Positions 57,233 through 64,000 of a DNA stretch of 64,000 nucleotides are shown here, piece after piece. The notes under the pieces are model-generated. The model was not told the DNA's origin, did no database searches, and saw only the letters and a program-made list of their open reading frames with translations. The position numbers and the translations under genes were made by a program. The first letter of the stretch is position 1. Every line of letters starts with the position of its first letter. Source of the stretch: DASZQY01 sp035548515. Lineage in GTDB: Bacteria; Pseudomonadota; Alphaproteobacteria; Rhizobiales; Kaistiaceae. Location of the stretch: NCBI GenBank assembly GCA_035548515.1, contig DASZSW010000009.1, positions 62,001 to 126,000 of the forward strand, read 5' to 3'.

Positions 57233-58114
57233 CTATTCCGCTGCTACGGGCAGGTTCGCGGGCGAGGCTTCCGCGCCGAGCAGCCGGCAGAGCCGCGCGA
57301 TCGTCGGGCGCAGCTTGTGGCGATGCACGACCATGTCGACCATGCCGTGCTCACGCAGGAATTCGCTGCGCTGGAAGCCTTCCGGCAGCTTCTCGCGGAT
57401 CGTCTGCTCGATCACGCGCGGGCCGGCGAAGCCGATGAGCGCGCCGGGCTCGGCGACGTGCACATCGCCCAGCATCGCGTACGACGCGGTGACGCCACCC
57501 ATGGTCGGGTTGGTAAGCACCACCACGTACGGCAGCTTCGCATCCTTCAGCGCCTCGACCGCCACCGTGGTGCGCGGCAGCTGCATCAGCGAGAACACAC
57601 CCTCCTGCATGCGCGCACCGCCAGAGCCGGCAAACAGCACGAACGGCTGCTTGCGCTCTACGGCACCGAGCATGCCGGTGATGATTGCTTCGCCGGCCGC
57701 CATGCCGAGCGAACCGCCCATAAAGGCGAAGTCCTGCACCGTCGCCGTGAGCGGCACGCCTTCGACCGTGCCGGTCGCGACCTGCACGGCGTCGGCCGAG
57801 CCGGTCTTGGCGCGCGCGTCGCGCAGGCGCTCGGTGTAACGCCGCTCGTCGCGGAACTTCAGCGGGTCCATCGGCACGTCAGGTAGTGCCTGCAACTCGT
57901 ATTCGCTGCCGTCGAAGAAATGATCCAGCCGCTGCTTGGTTGTCATCCGCATGTGGTAGCCGGAGCCCGGGATGACGAAATGGTTCGCCTCGAGATCGCG
58001 ATGGAACACCATCTCGCCGGTCTCGGGACACTTGATCCAGAGGTTCTGCGCCACCTCGCGCTTGTTGAGGAGGCTGCGGATCTTGGGTCGGACGACGTTG
58101 CTGATCCAGCTCAA
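57233..58114 (-). CDS. accD: Acetyl-CoA carboxylase carboxyltransferase subunit beta
   Basis: The beta subunit that, with AccA, moves the carboxyl group from biotin to acetyl-CoA. 293 residues from the TTG at 58114, which matches the family start SWISNVVRPKIRSLL. The carboxyltransferase core VLFAGSGGARMQEGVFSLMQLPRTTVAV, LTNPTMGGVTASYAMLGD and GFAGPRVIEQTIREKLPEGFQ is complete. The N-terminal zinc ribbon of E. coli AccD has lost its ligands: only C29 in LWIKCPETGEMVFHRD is left, as in relatives I know from Hyphomicrobiales. The gene follows trpA by ten bases. Confidence 0.95.
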   Translation of the reverse strand: MSWISNVVRPKIRSLLNKREVAQNLWIKCPETGEMVFHRDLEANHFVIPGSGYHMRMTTKQRLDHFFDGSEYELQALPDVPMDPLKFRDERRYTERLRDARAKTGSADAVQVATGTVEGVPLTATVQDFAFMGGSLGMAAGEAIITGMLGAVERKQPFVLFAGSGGARMQEGVFSLMQLPRTTVAVEALKDAKLPYVVVLTNPTMGGVTASYAMLGDVHVAEPGALIGFAGPRVIEQTIREKLPEGFQRSEFLREHGMVDMVVHRHKLRPTIARLCRLLGAEASPANLPVAAE

Positions 58115-58119
58115 GGCTT

Positions 58120-58126
58120 CTTCCTT
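58120..58126 (-). promoter_or_regulatory. Ribosome-binding site that decides the accD start
   Basis: AAGGAAG on the minus strand, at the trpA stop and five bases ahead of the TTG at 58114. It supports that TTG rather than the longer open frame that reads through trpA. Confidence 0.6.
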
Positions 58127-58964
58127 ATTCTGCCGGCTCGACACTCGCCTGGCGCACGCCGCGCGCCAGCTCGGCAACCAGGTCGGTGACGGCCGAAACC
58201 GTCTTTTTGGTGGCCCGGCCGTTGCCATCCAGTGAATCGCGAACGGCCGAAACCAGCGCCGAGCCTACCACGACGCCGTCGGCCGCGCGCCCGATCGCGG
58301 CCGCCTGTTCCGCGGTTTTCACCCCGAAACCGACGGCCACAGGCAATGTGGTGTGCCGTTTAATTCTTTCCACTGCCTTCGCCACCCGGTTGGGGTCTGG
58401 CGAAGCCGTGCCCGTGATGCCCGTGATCGAGACGTAGTAAACGAATCCCGACGTGTTCCTGAGCACGGCGGGCAGCCGCTTGTCGTCGGTGGTGGGTGTC
58501 GCGAGCCGGATGAAGTTGAGCCCCGCCTTTAGTGCGGGGAGGCAAAGCTCGTCGTCGGCCTCCGGCGGCAGATCGACGACGATCAGCCCGTCGACGCCGG
58601 CCGCAAGCGCGTCGGCGACGAATTTGTCGACGCCGTGGATATAGATCGGGTTGTAGTAGCCCATCAGGATGATCGGCGTGTCCTGGTCGCCCTTCCGGAA
58701 CTCGGCGACCATCGCCAGCGTCTTGTTGAGCGTCTGCCCAGCTTTCAGCGCGCGCTGTCCCGATGCCTGCACCGCCGGCCCATCCGCCATCGGATCGGAG
58801 AAGGGCATGCCGAATTCGATCATGTCGGCGCCCGCCTTCGGTAGCGCCTTCAGGAGCGCCAGCGACGTATCGTGATCGGGATCGCCAGCCGTGACGAAGC
58901 AGCCCAGCGCAGGGCGCCCTTCTTTCTTCAGTGCGGCAAAGCGGCGGTCGATGCGGGTCGTCAT
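58125..58964 (-). CDS. trpA: Tryptophan synthase alpha chain
   Basis: Releases indole from indole-3-glycerol phosphate and channels it to TrpB. 279 residues from ATG 58964. Catalytic E50 and D61 lie in IEFGMPFSDPMADGP; LIVVDLPPEADDEL, and YYVSITGITGTASP near 180 hold phosphate and loop residues. The exported unknown protein ends two bases before the ATG, so trpB, that gene and trpA are read one after another. Confidence 0.96.
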   Translation of the reverse strand: MTTRIDRRFAALKKEGRPALGCFVTAGDPDHDTSLALLKALPKAGADMIEFGMPFSDPMADGPAVQASGQRALKAGQTLNKTLAMVAEFRKGDQDTPIILMGYYNPIYIHGVDKFVADALAAGVDGLIVVDLPPEADDELCLPALKAGLNFIRLATPTTDDKRLPAVLRNTSGFVYYVSITGITGTASPDPNRVAKAVERIKRHTTLPVAVGFGVKTAEQAAAIGRAADGVVVGSALVSAVRDSLDGNGRATKKTVSAVTDLVAELARGVRQASVEPAE

Positions 58965-58966
58965 GC

Positions 58967-59476
58967 TCAATCCTGCGGGCAATTCTCGAACATCTCGGCG
59001 ATTGCATCCTCCGCGCCCGCCGCCGGAAATACGTTGGTCTGGTACCTTGGATAATTCTTGCCGCTCGTCGCGGGATTTTTCGTCGATACCGTAACCAGCA
59101 CGTGATCGTCGGCCTTGGCCATCCTCTTGGCGATGTCCACCGCGGATTTGCCCTGAAACACGAAGTAGTGCACGTCGTCGATGTCGCGCGGGTACGCCTT
59201 TATCGAGTATCCGGACAGCCCCGAAAGATCGCCGTCAATGCTGATCGCAAGATATGGCGTCTTGCGCTCCGCCAGAGTCTTCTCGAGCACTGCTGCCGGC
59301 ACGGAGTAGTAGACGGTGACGAGGTTGTTCTCGCCGCAGAGAACCGCGAGCAGATGGTCCTTCTGAATAGCCACGGCCTTGTTGTTATCCGGGTCGTAGG
59401 TCCAGTCCGCGTCCTCGGCCGACGCCGCCGAAGCGGTGAGCGCGGCGAAAGCCAACACCACAAGCCAGCGCGTCAT
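58967..59476 (-). CDS. Exported protein of unknown function between trpB and trpA
   Basis: A 169-residue protein that I cannot assign. Residues 1-20 are a clean signal peptide (MTRWLVVLAFAALTASAASA, then EDADW), so the mature 149-residue chain should be periplasmic. Two cysteines, C47 (LAVLCGENN) and C166 (ENCPQD), could form a disulfide. The layout, W near the N-terminus, LxxxCG in the first third, an acidic beta-rich middle and FPAAGAEDAIAEMFENC at the end, resembles small secreted beta proteins of the IalB-like sort, but only in outline. The ATG overlaps the trpB stop (ATGTCC/TGA at 59473-59476) and the stop is two bases from trpA, so it is translated within the trp operon although nothing in it suggests a cytosolic role. 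Confidence 0.85.
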   Translation of the reverse strand: MTRWLVVLAFAALTASAASAEDADWTYDPDNNKAVAIQKDHLLAVLCGENNLVTVYYSVPAAVLEKTLAERKTPYLAISIDGDLSGLSGYSIKAYPRDIDDVHYFVFQGKSAVDIAKRMAKADDHVLVTVSTKNPATSGKNYPRYQTNVFPAAGAEDAIAEMFENCPQD

Positions 59477-60693
59477 ATGTCCATCCCGAGATGCTTGGCG
59501 ACGGTGAAGACGTCCTTGTCGCCGCGGCCGGAAAGATTGACGACGATCGTCTGATCCTTGCTCATCGTCGGCGCGAGCTTGGTGACGTAGGCAAGCGCAT
59601 GCGCCGACTCCAGCGCCGGGATAATGCCTTCGATCTTGGTGAGCAGCTGGAAGGCGTCGAGCGCCTCCTTGTCCGTCGCCGGCACGTACTTCACGCGGCC
59701 GGTATCGCGAAGCCACGAATGCTCCGGACCAACGCCCGGATAGTCGAGCCCGGCGGAGATCGAGTGCCCTTCGAGGATCTGACCGTCGCCGTCCTGCAGC
59801 AAGTAGGTGCGGTTGCCATGCAGCACGCCCGGCCGTCCACCGTTCATCGAGGCGGCATGCCCGTTCTCGACGTCTAGCCCATGCCCGCCGGCCTCGACGC
59901 CGTAGATCGCGACCTCCTTGTCGTCGAGGAACGGGTGGAAGATGCCGATGGCGTTGGAGCCGCCGCCGATGCAGGCGACAATCGCGTCGGGCAGGCGGCC
60001 TTCCGCCTCCATCATCTGTTCGCGCGTCTCGATGCCGATCACCGACTGGAAATCGCGCACCATCTCCGGATAGGGGTGCGGACCTGCTGCGGTGCCGATC
60101 AGGTAGTACGTGTTCTCCACGTTGGTCACCCAGTCGCGGAGCGCCTCGTTCATGGCGTCCTTGAGGGTGCCGTTGCCCGCCGTCACCGGATGCACCTCGG
60201 CGCCCAGCATGCGCATACGGAACACGTTCGGCTTCTGCCGCTCGACGTCAGTGGCGCCCATGTAGACGACGCATGGCAAGCCGAAACGCGCCGACACCGT
60301 CGCTGCCGCGACGCCATGCTGCCCCGCGCCCGTCTCCGCGATGATGCGCGTTTTGCCCATGCGCTGAGCGAGCAGGATCTGGCCGAGGCAATTGTTGATC
60401 TTGTGCGAGCCGGTGTGATTCAGCTCCTCGCGCTTGAGGTACACCTTCGCGCCACCGAGACGTTGCGTCAGCCGCTCCGCGAAATAGAGCGGTGAAGGCC
60501 GTCCAGCGTAATACGTGTTGAGCTCGGTGATTTTGGCGTGGAACGCCGGATCGTTTCTCGCCGCATTGTACGCCGCCTCGAGATCGAGGATCAGCGGCAT
60601 CAGCGTCTCGGCCACGAAACGCCCGCCGAAGATGCCGAAGAAGCCGCGCTCGTCCGGCCCGGTGCGATAGCTGTTGGGCTGGGAAACGTTCAC
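59473..60693 (-). CDS. trpB: Tryptophan synthase beta chain
   Basis: The PLP enzyme that joins indole and serine. 406 residues. K98 in LNHTGSHKINNCLGQ binds PLP; GAGQHGVAAATVSARFG and the phosphate loop CIGGGSNAIGIFHPF are typical, as are EAGGHGLD and the C-terminal VNLSGRGDKDV. It overlaps trpF by four bases at its start (60690-60693) and the exported protein by four bases at its end. ATG at 60693. Confidence 0.97.
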   Translation of the reverse strand: MNVSQPNSYRTGPDERGFFGIFGGRFVAETLMPLILDLEAAYNAARNDPAFHAKITELNTYYAGRPSPLYFAERLTQRLGGAKVYLKREELNHTGSHKINNCLGQILLAQRMGKTRIIAETGAGQHGVAAATVSARFGLPCVVYMGATDVERQKPNVFRMRMLGAEVHPVTAGNGTLKDAMNEALRDWVTNVENTYYLIGTAAGPHPYPEMVRDFQSVIGIETREQMMEAEGRLPDAIVACIGGGSNAIGIFHPFLDDKEVAIYGVEAGGHGLDVENGHAASMNGGRPGVLHGNRTYLLQDGDGQILEGHSISAGLDYPGVGPEHSWLRDTGRVKYVPATDKEALDAFQLLTKIEGIIPALESAHALAYVTKLAPTMSKDQTIVVNLSGRGDKDVFTVAKHLGMDI

Positions 60694-61355
60694 GACGCGA
60701 CCTTCTCTTTGGCGACCGCAGCGCGGGCATTGGCGATGAACGCGCGGATGAGATCGGGAGACTTGACGCCTGGCGTCGTCTCGACCCCCGAAGACACATC
60801 GACGCCCGGCGCGCCGGTGATGCGGATCGCCTCGGCGACGTTCGACGGGTTCAACCCGCCCGAAAGCAGGTACGGGACCGGCGAGTGGAAGCCGGAGAGG
60901 ATGGTCCAGTCGAACGAACGCGCATTGCCGCCCGGCCGCGTCGCGTCCTTGGGCGGCTTTGCGTCCAGCAGGAACGCGTCGACGACCTCGGCGTACGGCT
61001 GCGTGGCGTCGAGATCGGCGGCACTCGCGATCCCGATCGCCTTCAGGATGTGCTTGCCGTAGCGGTGCCGTATCGCAGCGGTACGCTCCACGCTCTCGTG
61101 GCCATGGAGCTGGAGCCAGTCCGGGTTGAGCGCGGTGACGATGGCATCGAGCGTTGCGTCATCGAAATCGACGGTCAGCGCTACAGTCTTCGCCCGCCCG
61201 CGAATTCGCTGCGCGAGCGCGGCTGCCTTTTCGGTCGAAACGAACCGCGGCGTGCGCTGAAAAAAGACGAATCCGACCATGTCGGCGCCAGCCGCAAGGG
61301 CCGCGTCGAGCGTCTCCTCGGTCGAGAGGCCGCAGATTTTGACGGTCAGGCTCAT
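60690..61355 (-). CDS. trpF: Phosphoribosylanthranilate isomerase
   Basis: Converts phosphoribosylanthranilate to CdRP in tryptophan synthesis. 221 residues from ATG 61355. The catalytic Cys is C8 in VKICGLS; GFVFFQRTPRFVS, LQLHGHE and the general acid Asp in FLLDAKPP (about 134) and LSGGLNPSNV are conserved. The open frame extending to 61724 covers the preceding gene and is not coding. Located 53 bases after the ornithine-cyclodeaminase-like gene. Its partners trpC, trpD and trpE are not in the window, as expected from split trp operons in rhizobia. Confidence 0.95.
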   Translation of the reverse strand: MSLTVKICGLSTEETLDAALAAGADMVGFVFFQRTPRFVSTEKAAALAQRIRGRAKTVALTVDFDDATLDAIVTALNPDWLQLHGHESVERTAAIRHRYGKHILKAIGIASAADLDATQPYAEVVDAFLLDAKPPKDATRPGGNARSFDWTILSGFHSPVPYLLSGGLNPSNVAEAIRITGAPGVDVSSGVETTPGVKSPDLIRAFIANARAAVAKEKVAS

Positions 61356-61408
61356 AGCGCCGGGATTTGGCACGAAACCGGCCATGAGTCCAAGGGCTTG
61401 GGCAAACC

Positions 61409-62335
61409 CTATGGGTTCAGCCGCCGCCAGACTTCCACCGCGCCGGCCAGGTCCTCGGCGGCGTAGCCGACCGACTTGAACAGCGTGATCTCGTCCGCCG
61501 ATCGCCGCCGGGCGCGGCCCGCCGCGATGTCGAACAGATCCCCGGCGATGCGGCCCTCGCTTAGGGCTCCCGAGGCAAGGGGCTGCGCGATGTCGCCGCT
61601 CTCGCGCATACCACCGCGTGTGTCCACGTAAACACTGGCCCGCCGCACCGCCTCGTCGTCCGCCTCGCGCATCGCTGGCGTGTACGCGCCCACCAGATCC
61701 ACGTGCGTGCCCGGCTTCAGCCACGCGCCCTCGACCAAAGGTGCTTCGCTGAGCGTTGCGACGGACACGATGTCCGCCCCCCGGATCGCATCGGCGCGGT
61801 CGGATGTAGCGGTGGCCTTGATTCCGATCTCCGCCACTTCAGCCGCAACGCGCTCGGACCGCTCAAAGGTCCGGTTCCAGATCGTAACGCGGTTCAATCT
61901 GCGTACCGACGCATGTGCGCGAATGAGATAAGGGGCAAGCGCCCCTGCTCCGATCATGGCGAGACGCGATGCCTCCGGCCGCGCCAGGGTATCCGCCGCC
62001 AGAGCCGAGGTCGCAGCGGTCCGCCACAGCGTCAGCGACACGCCGTCGAGCGCTGCCAGCGGCGCGCCGCTGTCGCCTGCCATCAGCACGTAGGTGCCCA
62101 TCACAGTGGGGAGCGCCCGCGTCGCGTTATCCGGAAACACCGAGACGAGCTTCACGCCGATGAAGCCGCCGCCCGCCGCTTGCCACGCCGGCATCAGCAG
62201 CAGCGTCGCCTGGCCGATCCGATGGTGGTGCCGGGGAGGCGCCGACACGCCGGCGCGGAAGGCATCACCGATCGCGGCGATCAGGCCTGGAAAGTCGAGC
62301 GTTGCGTTGATCTCGGCAGCGCTGATGACGCGCAT
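61409..62335 (-). CDS. Ornithine cyclodeaminase / mu-crystallin family protein
   Basis: A 308-residue NAD(P)-dependent enzyme. The Rossmann motif MIGAGALAPYLIRAH is near residue 125; DLVGAYTPAMREADDEAVRRA near 215 and the C-terminal ITLFKSVGYAAEDLAGA are characteristic. Substrate binding Lys and Arg appear in GVKLVSVFPDN. Family members include ornithine cyclodeaminase, alanine dehydrogenases and pyrroline-2-carboxylate reductases; the exact reaction is open. It starts three bases after the lapA stop, so it is in the ihfB-lapA-trpF run, a place where I do not expect it in most related genomes. Confidence 0.85.
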   Translation of the reverse strand: MRVISAAEINATLDFPGLIAAIGDAFRAGVSAPPRHHHRIGQATLLLMPAWQAAGGGFIGVKLVSVFPDNATRALPTVMGTYVLMAGDSGAPLAALDGVSLTLWRTAATSALAADTLARPEASRLAMIGAGALAPYLIRAHASVRRLNRVTIWNRTFERSERVAAEVAEIGIKATATSDRADAIRGADIVSVATLSEAPLVEGAWLKPGTHVDLVGAYTPAMREADDEAVRRASVYVDTRGGMRESGDIAQPLASGALSEGRIAGDLFDIAAGRARRRSADEITLFKSVGYAAEDLAGAVEVWRRLNP

Positions 62336-62338
62336 CGA

Positions 62339-62686
62339 CTAAGCCGCGTCGCGGTCGCGCGGGAAGGGCAGGGCGGGCGTCGTGGATTCAATCTGCTGCC
62401 GGAGCCGCCCGATCTCGCTCCGCAGCCGCTCGTTGCTGGCGCGCTCGGCGCGCGCCGCGTGGCGCCAGCGGCTCTGGCGCAGCCATGCCGCCGCCCCGCC
62501 GATGATGATGCCGACGATCACCGCCCCGAAAAGGAAGACGTATAGCGGCCCGGTCGCCGACCACCCCGGCGCGATCGATCCGATCGGGTCGAGCGAGAAT
62601 GTCACGGGCGCACGATTGGCGACCGAAAGCGCGACGACGACAACCGCGATGGGGATGACGATGAGGTAGGTGAGGAAGCGCCGCAT
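62339..62686 (-). CDS. lapA: LapA-domain membrane protein (DUF1049)
   Basis: A 115-residue inner-membrane protein with two helices (about 5-22, LTYLIVIPIAVVVVALSV, and 47-70, LYVFLFGAVIVGIIIGGAAAW), the intervening stretch ANRAPVTFSLDP being the LapA hallmark. A short coiled coil (residues about 82-105, SNERLRSEIGRLRQQIE) follows. E. coli LapA works with LapB in LPS assembly; LapB is not here. ihfB-lapA-trpF is the usual order in Hyphomicrobiales. Confidence 0.88.
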   Translation of the reverse strand: MRRFLTYLIVIPIAVVVVALSVANRAPVTFSLDPIGSIAPGWSATGPLYVFLFGAVIVGIIIGGAAAWLRQSRWRHAARAERASNERLRSEIGRLRQQIESTTPALPFPRDRDAA

Positions 62687-62727
62687 CTATCGAGTCATCG
62701 ACCCTGCGGACGGGTATGTCAAACGCG

Positions 62728-63006
62728 TCAGCTGTTCAGCCGCTCGCGCATTTCCTTGCCGGTCTTGAAGAACGGCACGTACTTCTCGGTCACCGCGACC
62801 TTCGTGCCGGTGCGCGGGTTGCGCCCGGTGCGGGCCGGCCGATTCTTGACGCTGAAGGCGCCGAAGCCGCGCAACTCGACGCGGTCGCCACGGGCGAGTG
62901 CCGCGGTTATCTCGTTCAGGATCGCGTTGACGATGTGCTCGACGTCGCGCTGGTACAGATGTGGGTTGCGTTCGGAGATCCGCTGGACCAGTTCCGACTT
63001 AATCAT
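62728..63006 (-). CDS. ihfB: Integration host factor subunit beta
   Basis: A 92-residue HU/IHF-fold DNA-bending protein. It starts MIKSELVQRISERNPHLYQRDVEHIVNAIL as IHF-beta does, and the DNA-binding arm GFGAFSVKNRPARTGRNPRTG contains the conserved proline region. IHF bends DNA at specific sites in transcription, replication and recombination. The partner ihfA is not in this window. ATG at 63006; sppA ends 25 bases upstream in the same direction. Confidence 0.95.
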   Translation of the reverse strand: MIKSELVQRISERNPHLYQRDVEHIVNAILNEITAALARGDRVELRGFGAFSVKNRPARTGRNPRTGTKVAVTEKYVPFFKTGKEMRERLNS

Positions 63007-63031
63007 TACGCCGCCCCCCGCAGGTCACGTC

Positions 63032-64000
63032 TCACGTGTCCCCGCCCGACGAACCCTGCCAAACCGACAGGAGACCGTCAAGCTTCAGGCCATCCGGAAG
63101 CAGGCGGTCGATCAGCGCGGGCGACACGGCCGGTGCCAGTCCGATAGTCCGCAGCAGCCAGTCGGTCGCCGCCGCGCTCAGCGAGAAGGGCCCCTTGCCC
63201 GGCCGCTGCGGCTCCCAATCTTTCACCGGCAGCTTCGCGTCGACGCCCTTGCTGCCGAGCCACGCAATCGCCGCTTCCTCGCCGCCCAGCTCGTCGATCA
63301 GCTTCACGTTCAGCGCCTGCTGGCCCGTATAGATGCGCCCGTCGGCGTACGTCAGCGCCACCGCGCGGTCGAGTTTCCGCCGCTCTGCGACGATATCCAC
63401 GAACCAGTTAAACGTGTCGGTTACCAGGCCCTGGACCACCGCGCGCGCTTCGTCGCTGGTCGGATGGAACGGATCCGGTTCCGCCTTCAGCGGCGCGCTC
63501 TTGATGTCCTCGACCTTGACGCCGAGCTTGTCGAGCAGCGCGCTGACCTCTGGATACTCGAAGATCACGCCGATCGATCCGGTGATGGACGTGCGCCGTG
63601 CCACGATGTGATCGGTCGCGATCGCCGCCATGTAGGCGGCCGACGCGCCGACCGTGCCGATGGTCGCCACCGTCGGCTTGGCCGCCGCGAGCTTGCGCAG
63701 GCCTTCGTACAGCGCCTCGCCCCCGGTCGTGGAGCCGCCCGTCGAATTGATGGCGACGATCACGCCCTTTACGGAGTCGTTTTTCGCCAGCTTGGCGAGC
63801 ATCTCGGCCTGGTCGCGATCCTCGGCGATGAAGCCGGAGACGGAAATCCGCGCGATCTGCGGCTGCGTGACAAAGCCGCCGCCTTTGCCGTTGCCAACAC
63901 CTGCCGCCAGCAGAGCGCCGCCCACCGCGAGAACGACGGCGACGACGCCGATGAAGCGCCAGAAGGAAACCTTCCGCCGCAAGCGGCGGCGATCGACGAT
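63032..64000 (-). CDS. sppA: Signal peptide peptidase SppA, 5' end outside the window
   Basis: A membrane-bound serine protease that degrades cleaved signal peptides. The frame is open to base 64000 (codons for IVDRRRL precede a possible TTG at 63982), so the true start lies outside; 322 residues are visible. A membrane helix covers about residues 15-38. The nucleophile Ser lies in GASAAYMAAIATD and the Lys base is probably in IKSAPLK, as in the short single-copy SppA proteins; INSTGGSTTGGEALY holds the S49 backbone. It heads the minus-strand run into ihfB. Confidence 0.92.
   Translation of the reverse strand: MVDRRRLRRKVSFWRFIGVVAVVLAVGGALLAAGVGNGKGGGFVTQPQIARISVSGFIAEDRDQAEMLAKLAKNDSVKGVIVAINSTGGSTTGGEALYEGLRKLAAAKPTVATIGTVGASAAYMAAIATDHIVARRTSITGSIGVIFEYPEVSALLDKLGVKVEDIKSAPLKAEPDPFHPTSDEARAVVQGLVTDTFNWFVDIVAERRKLDRAVALTYADGRIYTGQQALNVKLIDELGGEEAAIAWLGSKGVDAKLPVKDWEPQRPGKGPFSLSAAATDWLLRTIGLAPAVSPALIDRLLPDGLKLDGLLSVWQGSSGGDT

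Overview
The window looks like chromosomal core sequence from a GC-rich alphaproteobacterium, most likely of the order Hyphomicrobiales (Rhizobiales). The main evidence is gene order: pckA divergent from chvI-chvG-hprK-EIIA-ptsH, then ahcY, a DivL-type kinase and a tsaE-kinase fusion; miaB-phoH-ybeY-corC-lnt-regulator-metK-trmB; rimP-nusA-ylxR-infB-rbfA-truB-rpsO-pnp; and trpF-trpB-trpA-accD-folC. The protein sequences also fit: a Fur/Mur-type regulator without zinc cysteines, an AccD without a zinc ribbon, and AddAB instead of RecBCD. Family or genus cannot be fixed from the sequence. There is no prophage, integrase, transposase gene, CRISPR array, tRNA or rRNA.

Layout, plus strand: 1-9.4 kb holds the tail of a glycosyltransferase, mutS, glnD, murJ, trpS and a universal stress protein. 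9.5-12.1 kb holds a small membrane protein, nfu, tsaB, rimI and fur. 12.3-20.4 kb is the miaB to trmB block. 20.5-24.9 kb is an Rrf2 regulator followed by a complete sulfate ABC transporter. 25.0-34.8 kb is the translation and RNA operon from rimP to pnp, closed by a strong terminator. 34.8-36.4 kb is pckA on the minus strand. 36.8-43.3 kb is chvIG, the regulatory PTS proteins, an amine oxidase and ahcY. 43.7-48.3 kb is divL, tsaE-kinase and a sugar nucleotidyltransferase. 48.3-55.8 kb is addB-addA and two tandem thioredoxins. From 55.9 kb to the end everything is on the minus strand and reads sppA, ihfB, lapA, an ornithine-cyclodeaminase-like gene, trpF, trpB, an unknown exported protein, trpA, accD and folC.

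Many neighbouring genes overlap by 1-4 bases, so translational coupling is common. Several genes use TTG starts (phoH, metK, cysA, ylxR, accD). Intergenic DNA is short and partly occupied by two families of palindromic repeats. One is a roughly 170-bp cruciform at 6066-6235 with a solo end unit at 10471. The other is a GGATCCCCGC-type element present three times (about 12.1, 43.4 and 55.8 kb).

I found no clear new multi-gene system. The points most worth a second look are: the secreted protein of unknown function locked between trpB and trpA; the amine oxidase coupled to ptsH inside an otherwise conserved PTS-ahcY block; the tyrosine in place of histidine in the DivL-like kinase; a palindromic operator next to the ahcY promoter; a paralogous thioredoxin with a WCPPC active site; and mutually exclusive helices in the pnp and chvI leaders.
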